Shown here piece by piece: positions 15,200 to 22,155 of a stretch of DNA of 24,844 nt. The notes under the pieces were generated by a model that saw only the letters and a list, made by a program, of their open reading frames with translations, ran no database searches and was not told where the DNA came from. Source of the DNA: a virus; the IMG/VR virus record IMGVR_UViG_3300012351_000027, positions 1 to 24,844 of that record; one strand, written 5' to 3'. The translations under genes were made by a program, and so were the position numbers. How positions within the stretch are numbered: the first letter of the stretch is position 1; the number at the start of each line of letters is the position of its first letter.

Positions 15200-15975
15200 A
15201 CCCACCTTTTCTTTAATGAATCCCATTCTTCTTCAAACCAGTTGTTAGCAACAGGAGGAAGTGTAAAAGCTGCATTTGCCATCTCAACTGGATCAGGACT
15301 TGAAACACCTGATCCAGGAACTTCAGGAGTCAAAGCAATTGCAGGTGGAACTTCTTCTTCAGCGCCCCAATCTTTTGCTAGCTGTTCGTCAGTATGATTG
15401 TATGAATTGACATCAAGACCGCTACCAAGACCAGGAATGTTGTGGGGGGTTGGACCTATACCGTCACCAGTATACTGCCAAATCCAATAATTATCCCATC
15501 CTGGTGGAAGTTTAGGTGTGTTGGAATATTGAGCAAGCCAAAGTTTATGAGCATTGAAAAATGGGTCTGGATGCTTAAGGGTTTCTTTTATAAGATTACC
15601 AGAATAAAGGACAAGTTTTCTACCAAGAAGATTTTCACCTTCAGTAAGAAATGCTCTTGCACCTTCTAGGTTCATTTGTGATCCTTGATTTGGTTCATAA
15701 TCAAGAGCCATTAAGGTATTATCATCTGGCTTTACAACGTCAAAGAAGTGATGTACCTGTCCGATTGGATCGGTACCATCTGCAAAGTGATATGCACCCC
15801 AAAGCATACCAGCATCAAGGGCTTTAGTTTTTCTATCAGCATATTCATGGTCTACCATTCTTTGGCCTTGAGAAGCTTTGTGAATAATGCCTCTTATACC
15901 AAACTTATATGCGTCTACGAAGCTAGTAGGCGTATTATGGTGAGAAAGGTCCACAACTTTTGGGTTGATGATCAT
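15196..15975 (-). CDS. Endolysin: GH25 lysozyme (muramidase)
   Basis: 259 aa, the only gene on the minus strand. The glycoside hydrolase family 25 domain fills ~1-200: VVDLSHHN (D9), LWGAYHFADG (~58-67), the catalytic LDYEPN (D92, E94), KLWLAQY and YWIWQYTGDG. It cleaves the MurNAc-GlcNAc bond of peptidoglycan. The ~55-residue tail is Pro/Glu/Ala-rich and ends in WFEEEWDSLKKRWV; no cell-wall-binding domain is recognised. There is no signal peptide, so export would need a holin. AGGAG lies six bases before the ATG, and a late promoter word lies 30 nt upstream on the same strand. Its stop overlaps the nrdJ stop. Confidence 0.93.
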   Translation of the reverse strand: MIINPKVVDLSHHNTPTSFVDAYKFGIRGIIHKASQGQRMVDHEYADRKTKALDAGMLWGAYHFADGTDPIGQVHHFFDVVKPDDNTLMALDYEPNQGSQMNLEGARAFLTEGENLLGRKLVLYSGNLIKETLKHPDPFFNAHKLWLAQYSNTPKLPPGWDNYWIWQYTGDGIGPTPHNIPGLGSGLDVNSYNHTDEQLAKDWGAEEEVPPAIALTPEVPGSGVSSPDPVEMANAAFTLPPVANNWFEEEWDSLKKRWV

Positions 15976-16005
15976 CTGAAACTCCTGGATATTAATGAGA
16001 TCCTA

Positions 16006-16012
16006 TATTTAT
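16006..16012 (-). promoter_or_regulatory. Candidate T4-type late promoter for the endolysin (ATAAATA, minus strand)
   Basis: TATTTAT on the plus strand reads ATAAATA on the minus strand, 30 nt upstream of the endolysin ATG. This distance matches the plus-strand copies, and a lysis gene is an expected late target. Confidence 0.7.
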
Positions 16013-16016
16013 GCGC

Positions 16017-16043
16017 TTGACAATGGCGCCGAAAACGTATAAT
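16017..16043 (+). promoter_or_regulatory. Sigma70-type promoter (TTGACA-N15-TATAAT)
   Basis: Both hexamers match consensus, but the spacer is two bases short. It drives the rightward gene block that begins at 16077 and is back to back with the leftward late promoter at 16006-16012. It also rules out the in-frame ATGs at 16011 and 16023 as starts of that block. Confidence 0.7.
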
Positions 16044-16076
16044 ATAACAACATGCGAAATGTTACACGAGGATATT

Positions 16077-16550
16077 ATGGTACTTCATGATTTAGATGGT
16101 GGTGTTTGGGATGGTGATGAAAATTATATAAGTAATTACCTTCGTGGTAAAGCACTTTATCTAGCAGGACCAATCGATCATTGCACTTATGATGAAATTC
16201 ATGGGTGGCGTGAAAGAGCTAAAGCTCTTTGGCCTGGTAAATGTTTTGATCCTTCGGCTCGAGTATTTGATCATGTTACTGGCCCCGCCAATATGAAACA
16301 ATTGGTGGAAGAGGATAAGGTAGAAATTTCTTCTTCAGATGCTCTTCTTGTTCATTATATTGAGCCAAAAGCTGGTTCTCGTATGACAGGTACCACCATG
16401 GAAATTCCTTATGGTTTCGAAAAAGGAAAGTTTGTGGTTGTTGTGACAGATGTTGAATTTCTTTCCCCATGGGTAAGGTATCATTGTCATTATGTCGTTT
16501 CTTCAGTTGAAGAAGGTATTCAAATCATCAAGGACTTTTTTGATAAATGA
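16077..16550 (+). CDS. Nucleoside 2-deoxyribosyltransferase-like protein
   Basis: 157 aa from ATG 16077, chosen because GAGGA lies just before it and upstream in-frame ATGs overlap the promoter. Seen: ALYLAGPIDH (~27-35), the family glycine loop; a W.ERAKALWP helix; FDPS; SSSDALLVHY (D88); and SRMTGTTMEIPYGF with E109 where the family has its catalytic Glu. Known members transfer deoxyribose between bases or hydrolyse nucleoside 5'-monophosphates. Phage forms may recycle nucleotides, and the fold is also related to TIR-like nucleotide-cleaving proteins. It overlaps the next gene (ATGA). Confidence 0.8.
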   Translation: MVLHDLDGGVWDGDENYISNYLRGKALYLAGPIDHCTYDEIHGWRERAKALWPGKCFDPSARVFDHVTGPANMKQLVEEDKVEISSSDALLVHYIEPKAGSRMTGTTMEIPYGFEKGKFVVVVTDVEFLSPWVRYHCHYVVSSVEEGIQIIKDFFDK

Positions 16551-16747
16551 GAGAACTTATTGAGTTTGCAATTGGAGGAATGATCGTAATGATCTTCCTC
16601 GGTATTGCATATACTATAACACATAGTGCAGCACTTGCATATATTTCCTATGTATTAATAGCTATAATGTTGGCAGATGTTGCTTATATTGTAGGAAAAT
16701 TTATAGTTTCAGTACTAAGAACTTCTATTGGACAAAATAAAGAATGA
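16547..16747 (+). CDS. Small two-TM membrane protein
   Basis: 66 aa, overlapping both neighbours by ATGA. There are two hydrophobic segments, ~5-25 (IEFAIGGMIVMIFLGIAYTI) and ~29-55 (ALAYISYVLIAIMLADVAYI), then a short polar tail. No family is recognised. Coupling to the hydrolase downstream suggests joint action at the membrane. Confidence 0.6.
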   Translation: MRELIEFAIGGMIVMIFLGIAYTITHSAALAYISYVLIAIMLADVAYIVGKFIVSVLRTSIGQNKE

Positions 16748-17328
16748 AATATCTACTTATTCATGGATTGGGGGCTTCGAAGTTATCTTTTAAGTCCTTA
16801 ATAAAACAGCTACCTTTTACACCAGAAGTCCTTGAATATGAGCCTTATGATACCTTCTCTGATGTTATCAGTAGGGGTATCGATATGTGTAAAGAACATC
16901 CTAGAATAATAGTTATAGGTCATTCTTTAGGTGGTCTCATTGCTTGGCATTTAGCTAATTCACACCCAAGGATTGTAGGTGGTGTATCGATATCAACACC
17001 TTTTGGGGGATTTGGATTAGCTTCTATTAAACTTCCTTTGTTTTTATTGCCTACCATCATTCCAAATATGTTAATGGAACTTGATAGAAATAGTTGGGTG
17101 TGTCGAGAACCTAGAACTATAGAACTTGATATACCTTGGAAAAATGTTGTTGCTACAAAAGGACTAATCACTGGTTATCAAAATGATGGAGTGTTGACAA
17201 CAAAATCTCAAGATGAATTAAAAGGTGGAAAGAATGTTTCCACTTACGTATTACCATATAATCACTTTGAGATCCCTCATTGTGATGAACTTTATCGAAT
17301 AATCTCAACACTTAATAACGGAGACTAA
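16744..17328 (+). CDS. Alpha/beta hydrolase, lipase/esterase-like
   Basis: 194 aa. The oxyanion loop HGLG (7-10) lies at the N-terminus, the nucleophile elbow is GHSLGG (S61), and D148 (YQNDGV) and H174 (YNHFEIPH) complete a plausible triad. The fold and short length match triacylglycerol lipase or palmitoyl-thioesterase-like enzymes. It has no signal peptide, so it acts in the cytoplasm or on the inner leaflet. It sits between a two-TM protein and an SPFH membrane protein, so a lipid or acyl substrate is the natural inference. Substrate unknown. Confidence 0.85.
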   Translation: MKYLLIHGLGASKLSFKSLIKQLPFTPEVLEYEPYDTFSDVISRGIDMCKEHPRIIVIGHSLGGLIAWHLANSHPRIVGGVSISTPFGGFGLASIKLPLFLLPTIIPNMLMELDRNSWVCREPRTIELDIPWKNVVATKGLITGYQNDGVLTTKSQDELKGGKNVSTYVLPYNHFEIPHCDELYRIISTLNNGD

Positions 17329-17334
17329 TATAAT

Positions 17335-18639
17335 ATGTTTGGACGTATCTTTGCTACAATTGCTCTCTTTGTGGGGAGTGGTATTATTTCAAAACTTGTG
17401 ACTCCGTGGACATCACTTGCCCTAGGGCAAGCAGCAGGAAATCAATTTGCAGCTAGTAATGCTGCTTATATAAGCACCATGTATACCTTTGGTGCTATTA
17501 ATTTGTTTTATGTCGTGGGCGGGATAATATTTTTACTACTTCTAGTTCTTATTTGGTGGAAGCCTCTTAAAGATTTGATGATAAAAATCAATGGAGAATT
17601 GGGTGTATTGCTCTTTGCTCTTGCACTTTCATTATCTTTCATTCCAACTAATGCTAAGGCTTATTATGATAAGCAAGATTGGCCAGAAGTATACCCAATC
17701 CTTCCTAATTGGTCAGCATTTTGGATTCCAAATGTAGGTGATAATAAGACTGATCAGAAACAAATGGATAGTGCTGAATATTTGAATGCGAATAAGGTTC
17801 CTTTGAAGTTTTTTCAAGTACCACATACAAAGCTTCCAGGATCGTCATATTTTTCTGATTATTATATTCCTGCAGGTCGTTTAATCTTGGTTGATCGTAC
17901 AACCTTTACTCATGAGTGGGTAGATAGTACTGATCGTGGAGATAATGCTAAGAAGGAAGGTTTTCCTTGTCAGTCCAAAGAAGGCCTTGATATAGCCGCA
18001 GGTGTTTCAGTTGGCGCCAAGGTAGAAGAAGCTGATGCTGCAAAATTTCTTTACAACTTCGGTGTTGTAACTGATGAAAAGAGTAGTAGGATTGAGGTTC
18101 AAGGTGGTGATTCTCAACATCTTTCAGATCCTAACGTGACATTCAGGGCTCTTTATTACGGGCGTACATTGAAGTCTGTTATGTCTGACGTAGGGCGTAA
18201 GAAGATTCAAACTCTTGTTTGCAATGAAATTGGTTCTCGTACCTTTGATCAAGCAAATGCTGATTATGTAAAGATTATGGATACTATTAGTCAAAAGGCT
18301 ACTGAGTACTTTCATAATGTAGGTATTACAATTAGTTTCATTGGTTGGGCTGATACATTCACTTATGATAGGGAAATTCAGGTAGCTGTCAATCGTGGTT
18401 ACGTTGCAGGTATCGAAGAACAGAATGCGAAACGTCTTGCACCATATGCTGGTACTATTCAAGCACTTGCAGCGGCCGATGCACTTCGTAATTTCGGTCA
18501 GAAGTCTGATGGTAAGTTCCCAACTACAGTCGTTGGTTCAGTACCTGATGTAAATGCTTTGTTTGGTTCTTTCCTTGTAGCACCTAAAGTATTGAGTATT
18601 CCAACACCCGCAACAACTTCAACAGGAGATAAACACTAA
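17335..18639 (+). CDS. SPFH/band-7 (stomatin/prohibitin-like) membrane protein
   Basis: 434 aa; GGAG lies about 12 bases upstream. The N-terminus has hydrophobic segments at ~5-20, ~52-75 (INLFYVVGGIIFLLLLVLIW) and ~88-109. The SPFH-like region follows: YYIPAGRLILVDRTTF, GLDIAAGVSVGAKV, then DVGRKKIQTLVCNEIGSRTF, TISQKATEYFHNVGITISFI and TYDREIQVAVNRGYVAGIEEQ. These are the features of band-7 proteins, which form large ring or cage assemblies in membranes and recruit proteases or shape lipid domains. The extra TM segments and the Gly/Ala-rich C-terminus are unlike plain stomatins. Few phages carry one. A membrane partner gene overlaps its stop. Confidence 0.85.
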   Translation: MFGRIFATIALFVGSGIISKLVTPWTSLALGQAAGNQFAASNAAYISTMYTFGAINLFYVVGGIIFLLLLVLIWWKPLKDLMIKINGELGVLLFALALSLSFIPTNAKAYYDKQDWPEVYPILPNWSAFWIPNVGDNKTDQKQMDSAEYLNANKVPLKFFQVPHTKLPGSSYFSDYYIPAGRLILVDRTTFTHEWVDSTDRGDNAKKEGFPCQSKEGLDIAAGVSVGAKVEEADAAKFLYNFGVVTDEKSSRIEVQGGDSQHLSDPNVTFRALYYGRTLKSVMSDVGRKKIQTLVCNEIGSRTFDQANADYVKIMDTISQKATEYFHNVGITISFIGWADTFTYDREIQVAVNRGYVAGIEEQNAKRLAPYAGTIQALAAADALRNFGQKSDGKFPTTVVGSVPDVNALFGSFLVAPKVLSIPTPATTSTGDKH

Positions 18640-19181
18640 TGTTATTATTCGAAAGCGCACTTTTATTCTGGGGCTTAGTAGCAGCCTTCTTCATTGCAAC
18701 AGAGATTTCTGTTTCATGGAAAAGCCACTTAGGATTTCTTTGGTTAGGAATTCTTTTAGCAGCTTTAACTCTCTTCTCAACATTCAACCCATTTGTGTGG
18801 ATGTGGGCTAATCCTTGGACAGTAGTATTTGCTGCTGTGATTTGGGTAATAGTAGGTATTACCTGGGCATTTGCTAAATGGTATTTCTATCTTAAGGATG
18901 CAAAAGATAAAATTTCTACCGATAAGATGAAAGAGCTTAGAGGATTATACGCTGATCCTGCAAAGACAGCACAATTTCCAACATTCCTTGATTATCTTCA
19001 GGATCGTGGATATGCTCCAACTGCTTATAAAGAAGTAGATCTTATCAGTGTCTGGGGTGCATGGTGGCCTTTCTCGATGTTTGAGTCTGCATTCAATGAT
19101 ATCATTCGTCGCGGTTGGAATGCTCTTGTTAGACGTTATATCAAGACCTTTGATGCCATCACAGCGAGTGTATTCAAGTGA
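18639..19181 (+). CDS. Multi-TM membrane protein, probable partner of the SPFH protein
   Basis: 180 aa, coupled by TAATG to the SPFH gene. Three hydrophobic segments: ~3-24, ~30-50 and ~57-85, rich in Trp and Phe. A soluble C-terminal part follows (YLKDAKDKISTDKMKELRG ... FPTFLDYLQDRGYAPTAY) with a Trp-rich VWGAWWPFSMFESAF stretch. Bacterial SPFH proteins are often paired with NfeD-type membrane partners; the position is analogous but the NfeD OB domain is not visible. No family is recognised. Confidence 0.7.
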   Translation: MLLFESALLFWGLVAAFFIATEISVSWKSHLGFLWLGILLAALTLFSTFNPFVWMWANPWTVVFAAVIWVIVGITWAFAKWYFYLKDAKDKISTDKMKELRGLYADPAKTAQFPTFLDYLQDRGYAPTAYKEVDLISVWGAWWPFSMFESAFNDIIRRGWNALVRRYIKTFDAITASVFK

Positions 19182-19405
19182 AAGGAGATTGTATCTCTGA
19201 GGATTTTATTCCTCTTGTTAAACCCAACCCAATAAACCCTTTTGATGAATTAATTCGCCGAATTGGCAATAATGTTGAAATGTATGATCGAAAGGTAACT
19301 GAAGCTTGGCATGCCTTAGAACAAGCTAAAGTAGTTCTTCACGAAGCTCGAAATATACAATCTAATATTGAGAGCTGGGTTAAAGATTTTAGGCCTAAAG
19401 CCTAA
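19178..19405 (+). CDS. Small coiled-coil protein, end of the SPFH operon
   Basis: 75 aa from a GTG overlapping the preceding stop (GTGA). A soluble helical segment covers ~24-66 (DELIRRIGNNVEMYDRKVTEAW then EQAKVVLHEARN), probably a coiled coil. AAGGAG lies inside the first codons, so the start is not certain. No family is recognised. Last gene before the structured gap at 19406-19540. Confidence 0.55.
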   Translation: MKGDCISEDFIPLVKPNPINPFDELIRRIGNNVEMYDRKVTEAWHALEQAKVVLHEARNIQSNIESWVKDFRPKA

Positions 19406-19408
19406 AAT

Positions 19409-19503
19409 AGTCCAAAAGCCCCTGCGGACTTTAAATGCCCGAGAGGCCGTCCTGAGCACATGAGTACATGTTCCTGGTGACGCTAAACTGCTCACACATT
19501 TTT
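19409..19503 (+). other. Structured intergenic segment, possible terminator or small RNA
   Basis: Several stems in 95 bases: AGTCC/GGACT (19409-19413 with 19426-19430); GCC/GGC (19437-19439 with 19445-19447); ACATG/CATGT (19458-19462 with 19467-19471); and an enclosing TGAGCA/TGCTCA (19453-19458 with 19489-19494, competing at one base). ATTTTT at 19498-19503 follows. The last stem plus the T-run could terminate the operon. No ORF of note. Confidence 0.4.
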
Positions 19504-19505
19504 AC

Positions 19506-19512
19506 ATAAATA
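19506..19512 (+). promoter_or_regulatory. Candidate T4-type late promoter (ATAAATA)
   Basis: CATAAATAA lies directly after the structured segment and ends 28 nt before ATG 19541. Confidence 0.6.
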
Positions 19513-19540
19513 ATCTCATATATAATGGAGATTATTTAGG

Positions 19541-19960
19541 ATGGTTTGGTACTATGAGGGAAGAGAATTTAAAGAGAACGAGATCGGAGAATTTAAAGCT
19601 TTCGTTTATCTTATTACTAATGATGTTTCTGGTCTACAGTATATCGGAAAGAAAAGATTTAGAAAAAAAACAACAAAACCCCCCCTTAAAGGTTTTAGAC
19701 GTAAGAGAGTGTGCTACACCAGCTCCAATTGGATGGAATATTACGGTTCCAATGCAAAGCTACTAGAAGATGTAAAAGAACTAGGCGAGGATCGTTTTAC
19801 CCGAACGATCCTTCGTTTATGTCATACCCTAGGAGAATCCTCTTATTGGGAAGCTTATCATCAATTAATCAATCATGTTCTCCTAAATCCAGAGAAATAT
19901 TATAACAATTTTGTCGGGTGTAAAATCCATAGTAAACACTTGACAAGGCCTAAGAAATAA
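19541..19960 (+). CDS. GIY-YIG-like endonuclease family protein, conserved in T4-like phages
   Basis: 139 aa. FKAFVYLITNDVSGLQYIGKKRF gives a VYLI ... YIGKK pair, a variant of the GIY-YIG nuclease signature. It is followed by the conserved phage patterns PPLKGFRRKR, SNWMEYYGSN, YWEAYHQLINHVLL and FVGCKIHSKHL. Similar ~120-140 aa proteins are widespread in T4-like phages and usually annotated as Seg-like endonucleases (recollection). The Glu expected in the active site may be in YWEAYHQ. Whether it is an active homing enzyme or a domesticated nuclease is not known. No interrupted gene is next to it. Confidence 0.75.
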   Translation: MVWYYEGREFKENEIGEFKAFVYLITNDVSGLQYIGKKRFRKKTTKPPLKGFRRKRVCYTSSNWMEYYGSNAKLLEDVKELGEDRFTRTILRLCHTLGESSYWEAYHQLINHVLLNPEKYYNNFVGCKIHSKHLTRPKK

Positions 19961-19968
19961 CTTATAAT
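19940..19968 (+). promoter_or_regulatory. Sigma70-type promoter (TTGACA-N17-TATAAT)
   Basis: Exact consensus hexamers with the ideal 17-base spacer, starting inside the end of the GIY-YIG gene and pointing at 20008. It is the best host-type promoter in the window and probably serves the small-gene block through the phosphatase and MetAP genes. Confidence 0.9.
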
Positions 19969-20007
19969 CATCATATACATGTCTTTGGAAAAAGGTCTTA
20001 ATATACT

Positions 20008-20214
20008 ATGCTACATAAAGAAGAATATAACGGGCTTACCCTTTACTTCTTGGAAAAAGATGAAAAGGTCTATGCTTCTTGTAGTCAATATTCAAAGAAA
20101 TACGGTCCTCAGTATTGGAGCGAAGTATTTGACGACAAGGTTACTGCTATTCGGACCTTTATGACTCGTGCCCTTAAGCACAAGCGTTTGAAGTATCATA
20201 AGCTAGGACGTTAA
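20008..20214 (+). CDS. Small hypothetical protein, first gene of an early unit
   Basis: 68 aa, charged and Tyr-rich, one Cys, no TM. It begins about 33 bases after the likely transcription start from the 19940 promoter; AAAGG lies 12 bases before the ATG. The C-terminus is basic (RALKHKRLKYHKLGR). The overlapping frame from 19979 was judged less likely. Position as the first gene behind a strong early promoter suggests a host-takeover function (inference). Confidence 0.6.
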   Translation: MLHKEEYNGLTLYFLEKDEKVYASCSQYSKKYGPQYWSEVFDDKVTAIRTFMTRALKHKRLKYHKLGR

Positions 20215-20215
20215 A

Positions 20216-20434
20216 GTGGTTACAGATCCATTCTTCTTGTATTTTGGAGGATTGATTTTCATAGGAGGATGTATGTTTCTCCTTTGGTTATTATGGCTTG
20301 TTATTGAATATAAAATCTTCAGGTGGCTCTTGAGAGATACCTATCTATATGTAACCAAAGAAGAACATGAAGAAGATATTCTTTATGTCAATGAAAAACC
20401 TTATACACTACAAGATTTATTGAGAAAGAAATAA
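20216..20434 (+). CDS. Small membrane protein
   Basis: 72 aa from GTG 20216, with TAGGA eight bases upstream. One long hydrophobic region, ~5-33 (FFLYFGGLIFIGGCMFLLWL), probably one or two TM passes, then a charged cytoplasmic tail (TKEEHEEDILYVNEKP). The stop overlaps the next ATG (TAATG). No family is recognised. Confidence 0.6.
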   Translation: MVTDPFFLYFGGLIFIGGCMFLLWLLWLVIEYKIFRWLLRDTYLYVTKEEHEEDILYVNEKPYTLQDLLRKK

Positions 20435-20529
20435 TGCCACATCCACATAAAAATCGTCCTCGAAAGGGCCGCCGTAAGGTTGGTTCAGGAAAGCGCAAAG
20501 CTCGAGCAAAGAAGGGGAAGAAGTCTTGA
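20434..20529 (+). CDS. 31-aa highly basic peptide
   Basis: Starts in the TAATG overlap with the membrane protein and ends in the TTGA overlap with the phosphatase start. Fifteen of 31 residues are Lys or Arg, after a PHPH N-terminus, with motifs RPRKGRRK and GSGKRKARAKK. Such composition suggests binding to RNA, DNA or ribosomes. Coupling at both ends and a GC-richer, Arg-codon-rich sequence support a real gene. Confidence 0.5.
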   Translation: MPHPHKNRPRKGRRKVGSGKRKARAKKGKKS

Positions 20530-21197
20530 CCCTTACTGTTGTTATGACTGATATTCATGGCTGTTACAATCAACTACTAGAACTTATGGATCAAGTTCAC
20601 ACTTGGAATGATGATCCTAAGAAGTTTATCTTCCTTGGTGATTATGTCGACCGCGGTCCTGATTCTGCTAAGGTCATTCAATATATGATTGATCATCCTG
20701 AATTTACTTGCCTTAAAGGAAATCATGAAGACATGATGCTCCAGGGTGGAAATTTATGGTGGAATAATGGTGGTGGTGAAACATACGATTCTTATAAAGG
20801 TGTCCCAAAAGGAAAAGTTGAAGAGCATCTGGAATGGATTCGTGCACTTCCTCTTTATTATGAAGATGAACATAGGATCTATGTTCATGCAGGACTTCAT
20901 CCTGGTGTTGCTCTAGAAGATCAATCAGAGAATTCTATGCTCTGGATCCGTGAAGAATTTCTTCTTAGCAAACATGATTTTGGAAAGCTTGTTATTCATG
21001 GCCATACACCCCGCCGTCAAGTGGATATTCAATTTAATCGTATTAACCTCGATACTGCTGGGGTCTTTGGAAATAAATTCACAGCGGCTTTCTTTAAAGA
21101 CGATTCCAGGGATTTGTACAAGTATGTCCAAGTTGCAGGTTATGTGAAGCCTGATGAACCTGAAATTCCTCTAATTAAGGGCCTTGTTGAGCAATAA
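20526..21197 (+). CDS. PPP-family serine/threonine protein phosphatase
   Basis: 223 aa from TTG 20526, which has AAGGGGAAG upstream; ATG 20544 would cut into the metal motif region. All motifs of the lambda-phosphatase type are present: TDIHG (D9, H11), GDYVDRG, GNHED, YVHAGLHPG and IHGHTP. These bind two metal ions and remove phosphate from Ser/Thr (sometimes Tyr or His). The length equals lambda NinI-type enzymes (~220 aa). Phage copies may reverse host signalling. The start overlaps the basic peptide and the stop overlaps the MetAP start. Confidence 0.92.
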   Translation: MTLTVVMTDIHGCYNQLLELMDQVHTWNDDPKKFIFLGDYVDRGPDSAKVIQYMIDHPEFTCLKGNHEDMMLQGGNLWWNNGGGETYDSYKGVPKGKVEEHLEWIRALPLYYEDEHRIYVHAGLHPGVALEDQSENSMLWIREEFLLSKHDFGKLVIHGHTPRRQVDIQFNRINLDTAGVFGNKFTAAFFKDDSRDLYKYVQVAGYVKPDEPEIPLIKGLVEQ

Positions 21198-21952
21198 TGA
21201 AATATTCTATTCCTGACTTTCAGCAGCTAAATCATGTTGGGGTGCTTACAGCAAAGTGCCTCTCAGAAATTGAGACAATGATTAAGCCAGGTATCACTAC
21301 TTGAAATATTAATGAAGCAGTAGGTTATTATGCTCTTAGTAATAATCTTATTTGTGCTACAAATGGATATAGAGGTTTTCCTGCTAACTGCTGTACATCA
21401 GTTAACCATGTAGCTTGTCACGGAATTCCTTCAAGGAATAAAGTACTTAAAGAGGGTGATATCATTAGCGTAGATGTCACTTTCATTAATAAATCAGGTA
21501 TGCACGGTGATTCTTGTTCTACATTTTTTGTAGGAGAATGTTCAAAAAAGGCTAAAATTGTTCATGATGCAGCTTTTCAAGCTCTTTGGGTTGGTATTGA
21601 AGCAGCTAAGCCTGGTAATCGTATAGGCCATATTGGTTATGCTATTCAAAAACACATTGAAACAAATACTCCTTGTTCTATTGTTCGACATTATGTTGGG
21701 CACGGAACTGGTAAAAAGTTCCATGAACCACCTGATGTACCTCATTGGTGTAGAGAATCTAATATTGAGAAAACTCCTCTATTAGAACCTGGTATGGTCT
21801 TTACTATTGAACCTATTATTAATTTTGGAGACGACGGTCTTAAGACCCTTAACGATGGATGGACGACTGTAACTAGAGATCGTTCCCTTTCCGCTCAATT
21901 TGAACATACAATAGGTATCAGAGAAGAGGGAGTAGAGGTATTTACACAATGA
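21197..21952 (+). pseudogene. map: Methionine aminopeptidase type I with an in-frame TGA at codon 36
   Basis: Reading from ATG 21197 (TAATG overlap with the phosphatase) gives a complete 251-codon type I MetAP frame broken only by TGA at 21302-21304 in PGITT-stop-NINEAV. Family members commonly have Gly there (as in PGVSTGELD), so GGA to TGA would explain it. Otherwise intact: HVACHGIP, metal ligands in VDVTF and MHGDSC, HGTGKKFHEPP, FTIEPIINF and QFEHTI. It would remove the initiator Met from new proteins. Without readthrough only 35 residues or a fragment from ~21500 could be made. Sequencing error, recent mutation or programmed readthrough are all possible. Confidence 0.85.
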
Positions 21953-22155
21953 GAGAAAATGAAGCGCTAAAAAAGCTTAAGTCTTTAACACTTCACCTAA
22001 GTAAAATCAAAAAGAAATGTCAAACCAACGGTCTTTGGTTATCGGCAGGGTTTGACGGGCTTAAAGATCCCACAGATGAAGCTCAGCAAGGGCCAATGAT
22101 AACAAAGCTATTCCGACAATTAGAAGAAGCAAAAGAATATTTGAAAGGAAAATAA
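21949..22155 (+). CDS. Small hypothetical helical protein
   Basis: 68 aa, overlapping the MetAP stop (ATGA) and the GroES start (TAATG). Charged, Lys-rich and helical (EALKKLKSLTLHLSKIKKK; LFRQLEEAKEYLKGK), one Cys, no TM. No family is recognised. Confidence 0.6.
   Translation: MRENEALKKLKSLTLHLSKIKKKCQTNGLWLSAGFDGLKDPTDEAQQGPMITKLFRQLEEAKEYLKGK

Noticed and set aside
16011-16076. Upstream ATGs (16011, 16023, 16059) as start of the NDT-like gene
   Set aside because: The first two overlap the sigma70 promoter, and none has a ribosome site; ATG 16077 follows GAGGA.
19979-20164. Reading frame of 61 codons overlapping the 68-aa gene at 20008
   Set aside because: It would begin almost at the transcription start with no ribosome site, and its composition is less protein-like than the 20008 frame.
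21302-21304. TGA recoded as an amino acid throughout the genome
   Set aside because: Many genes here end in TGA with the next gene starting in the overlap (for example 11046, 12641, 16550), so TGA is a normal stop.
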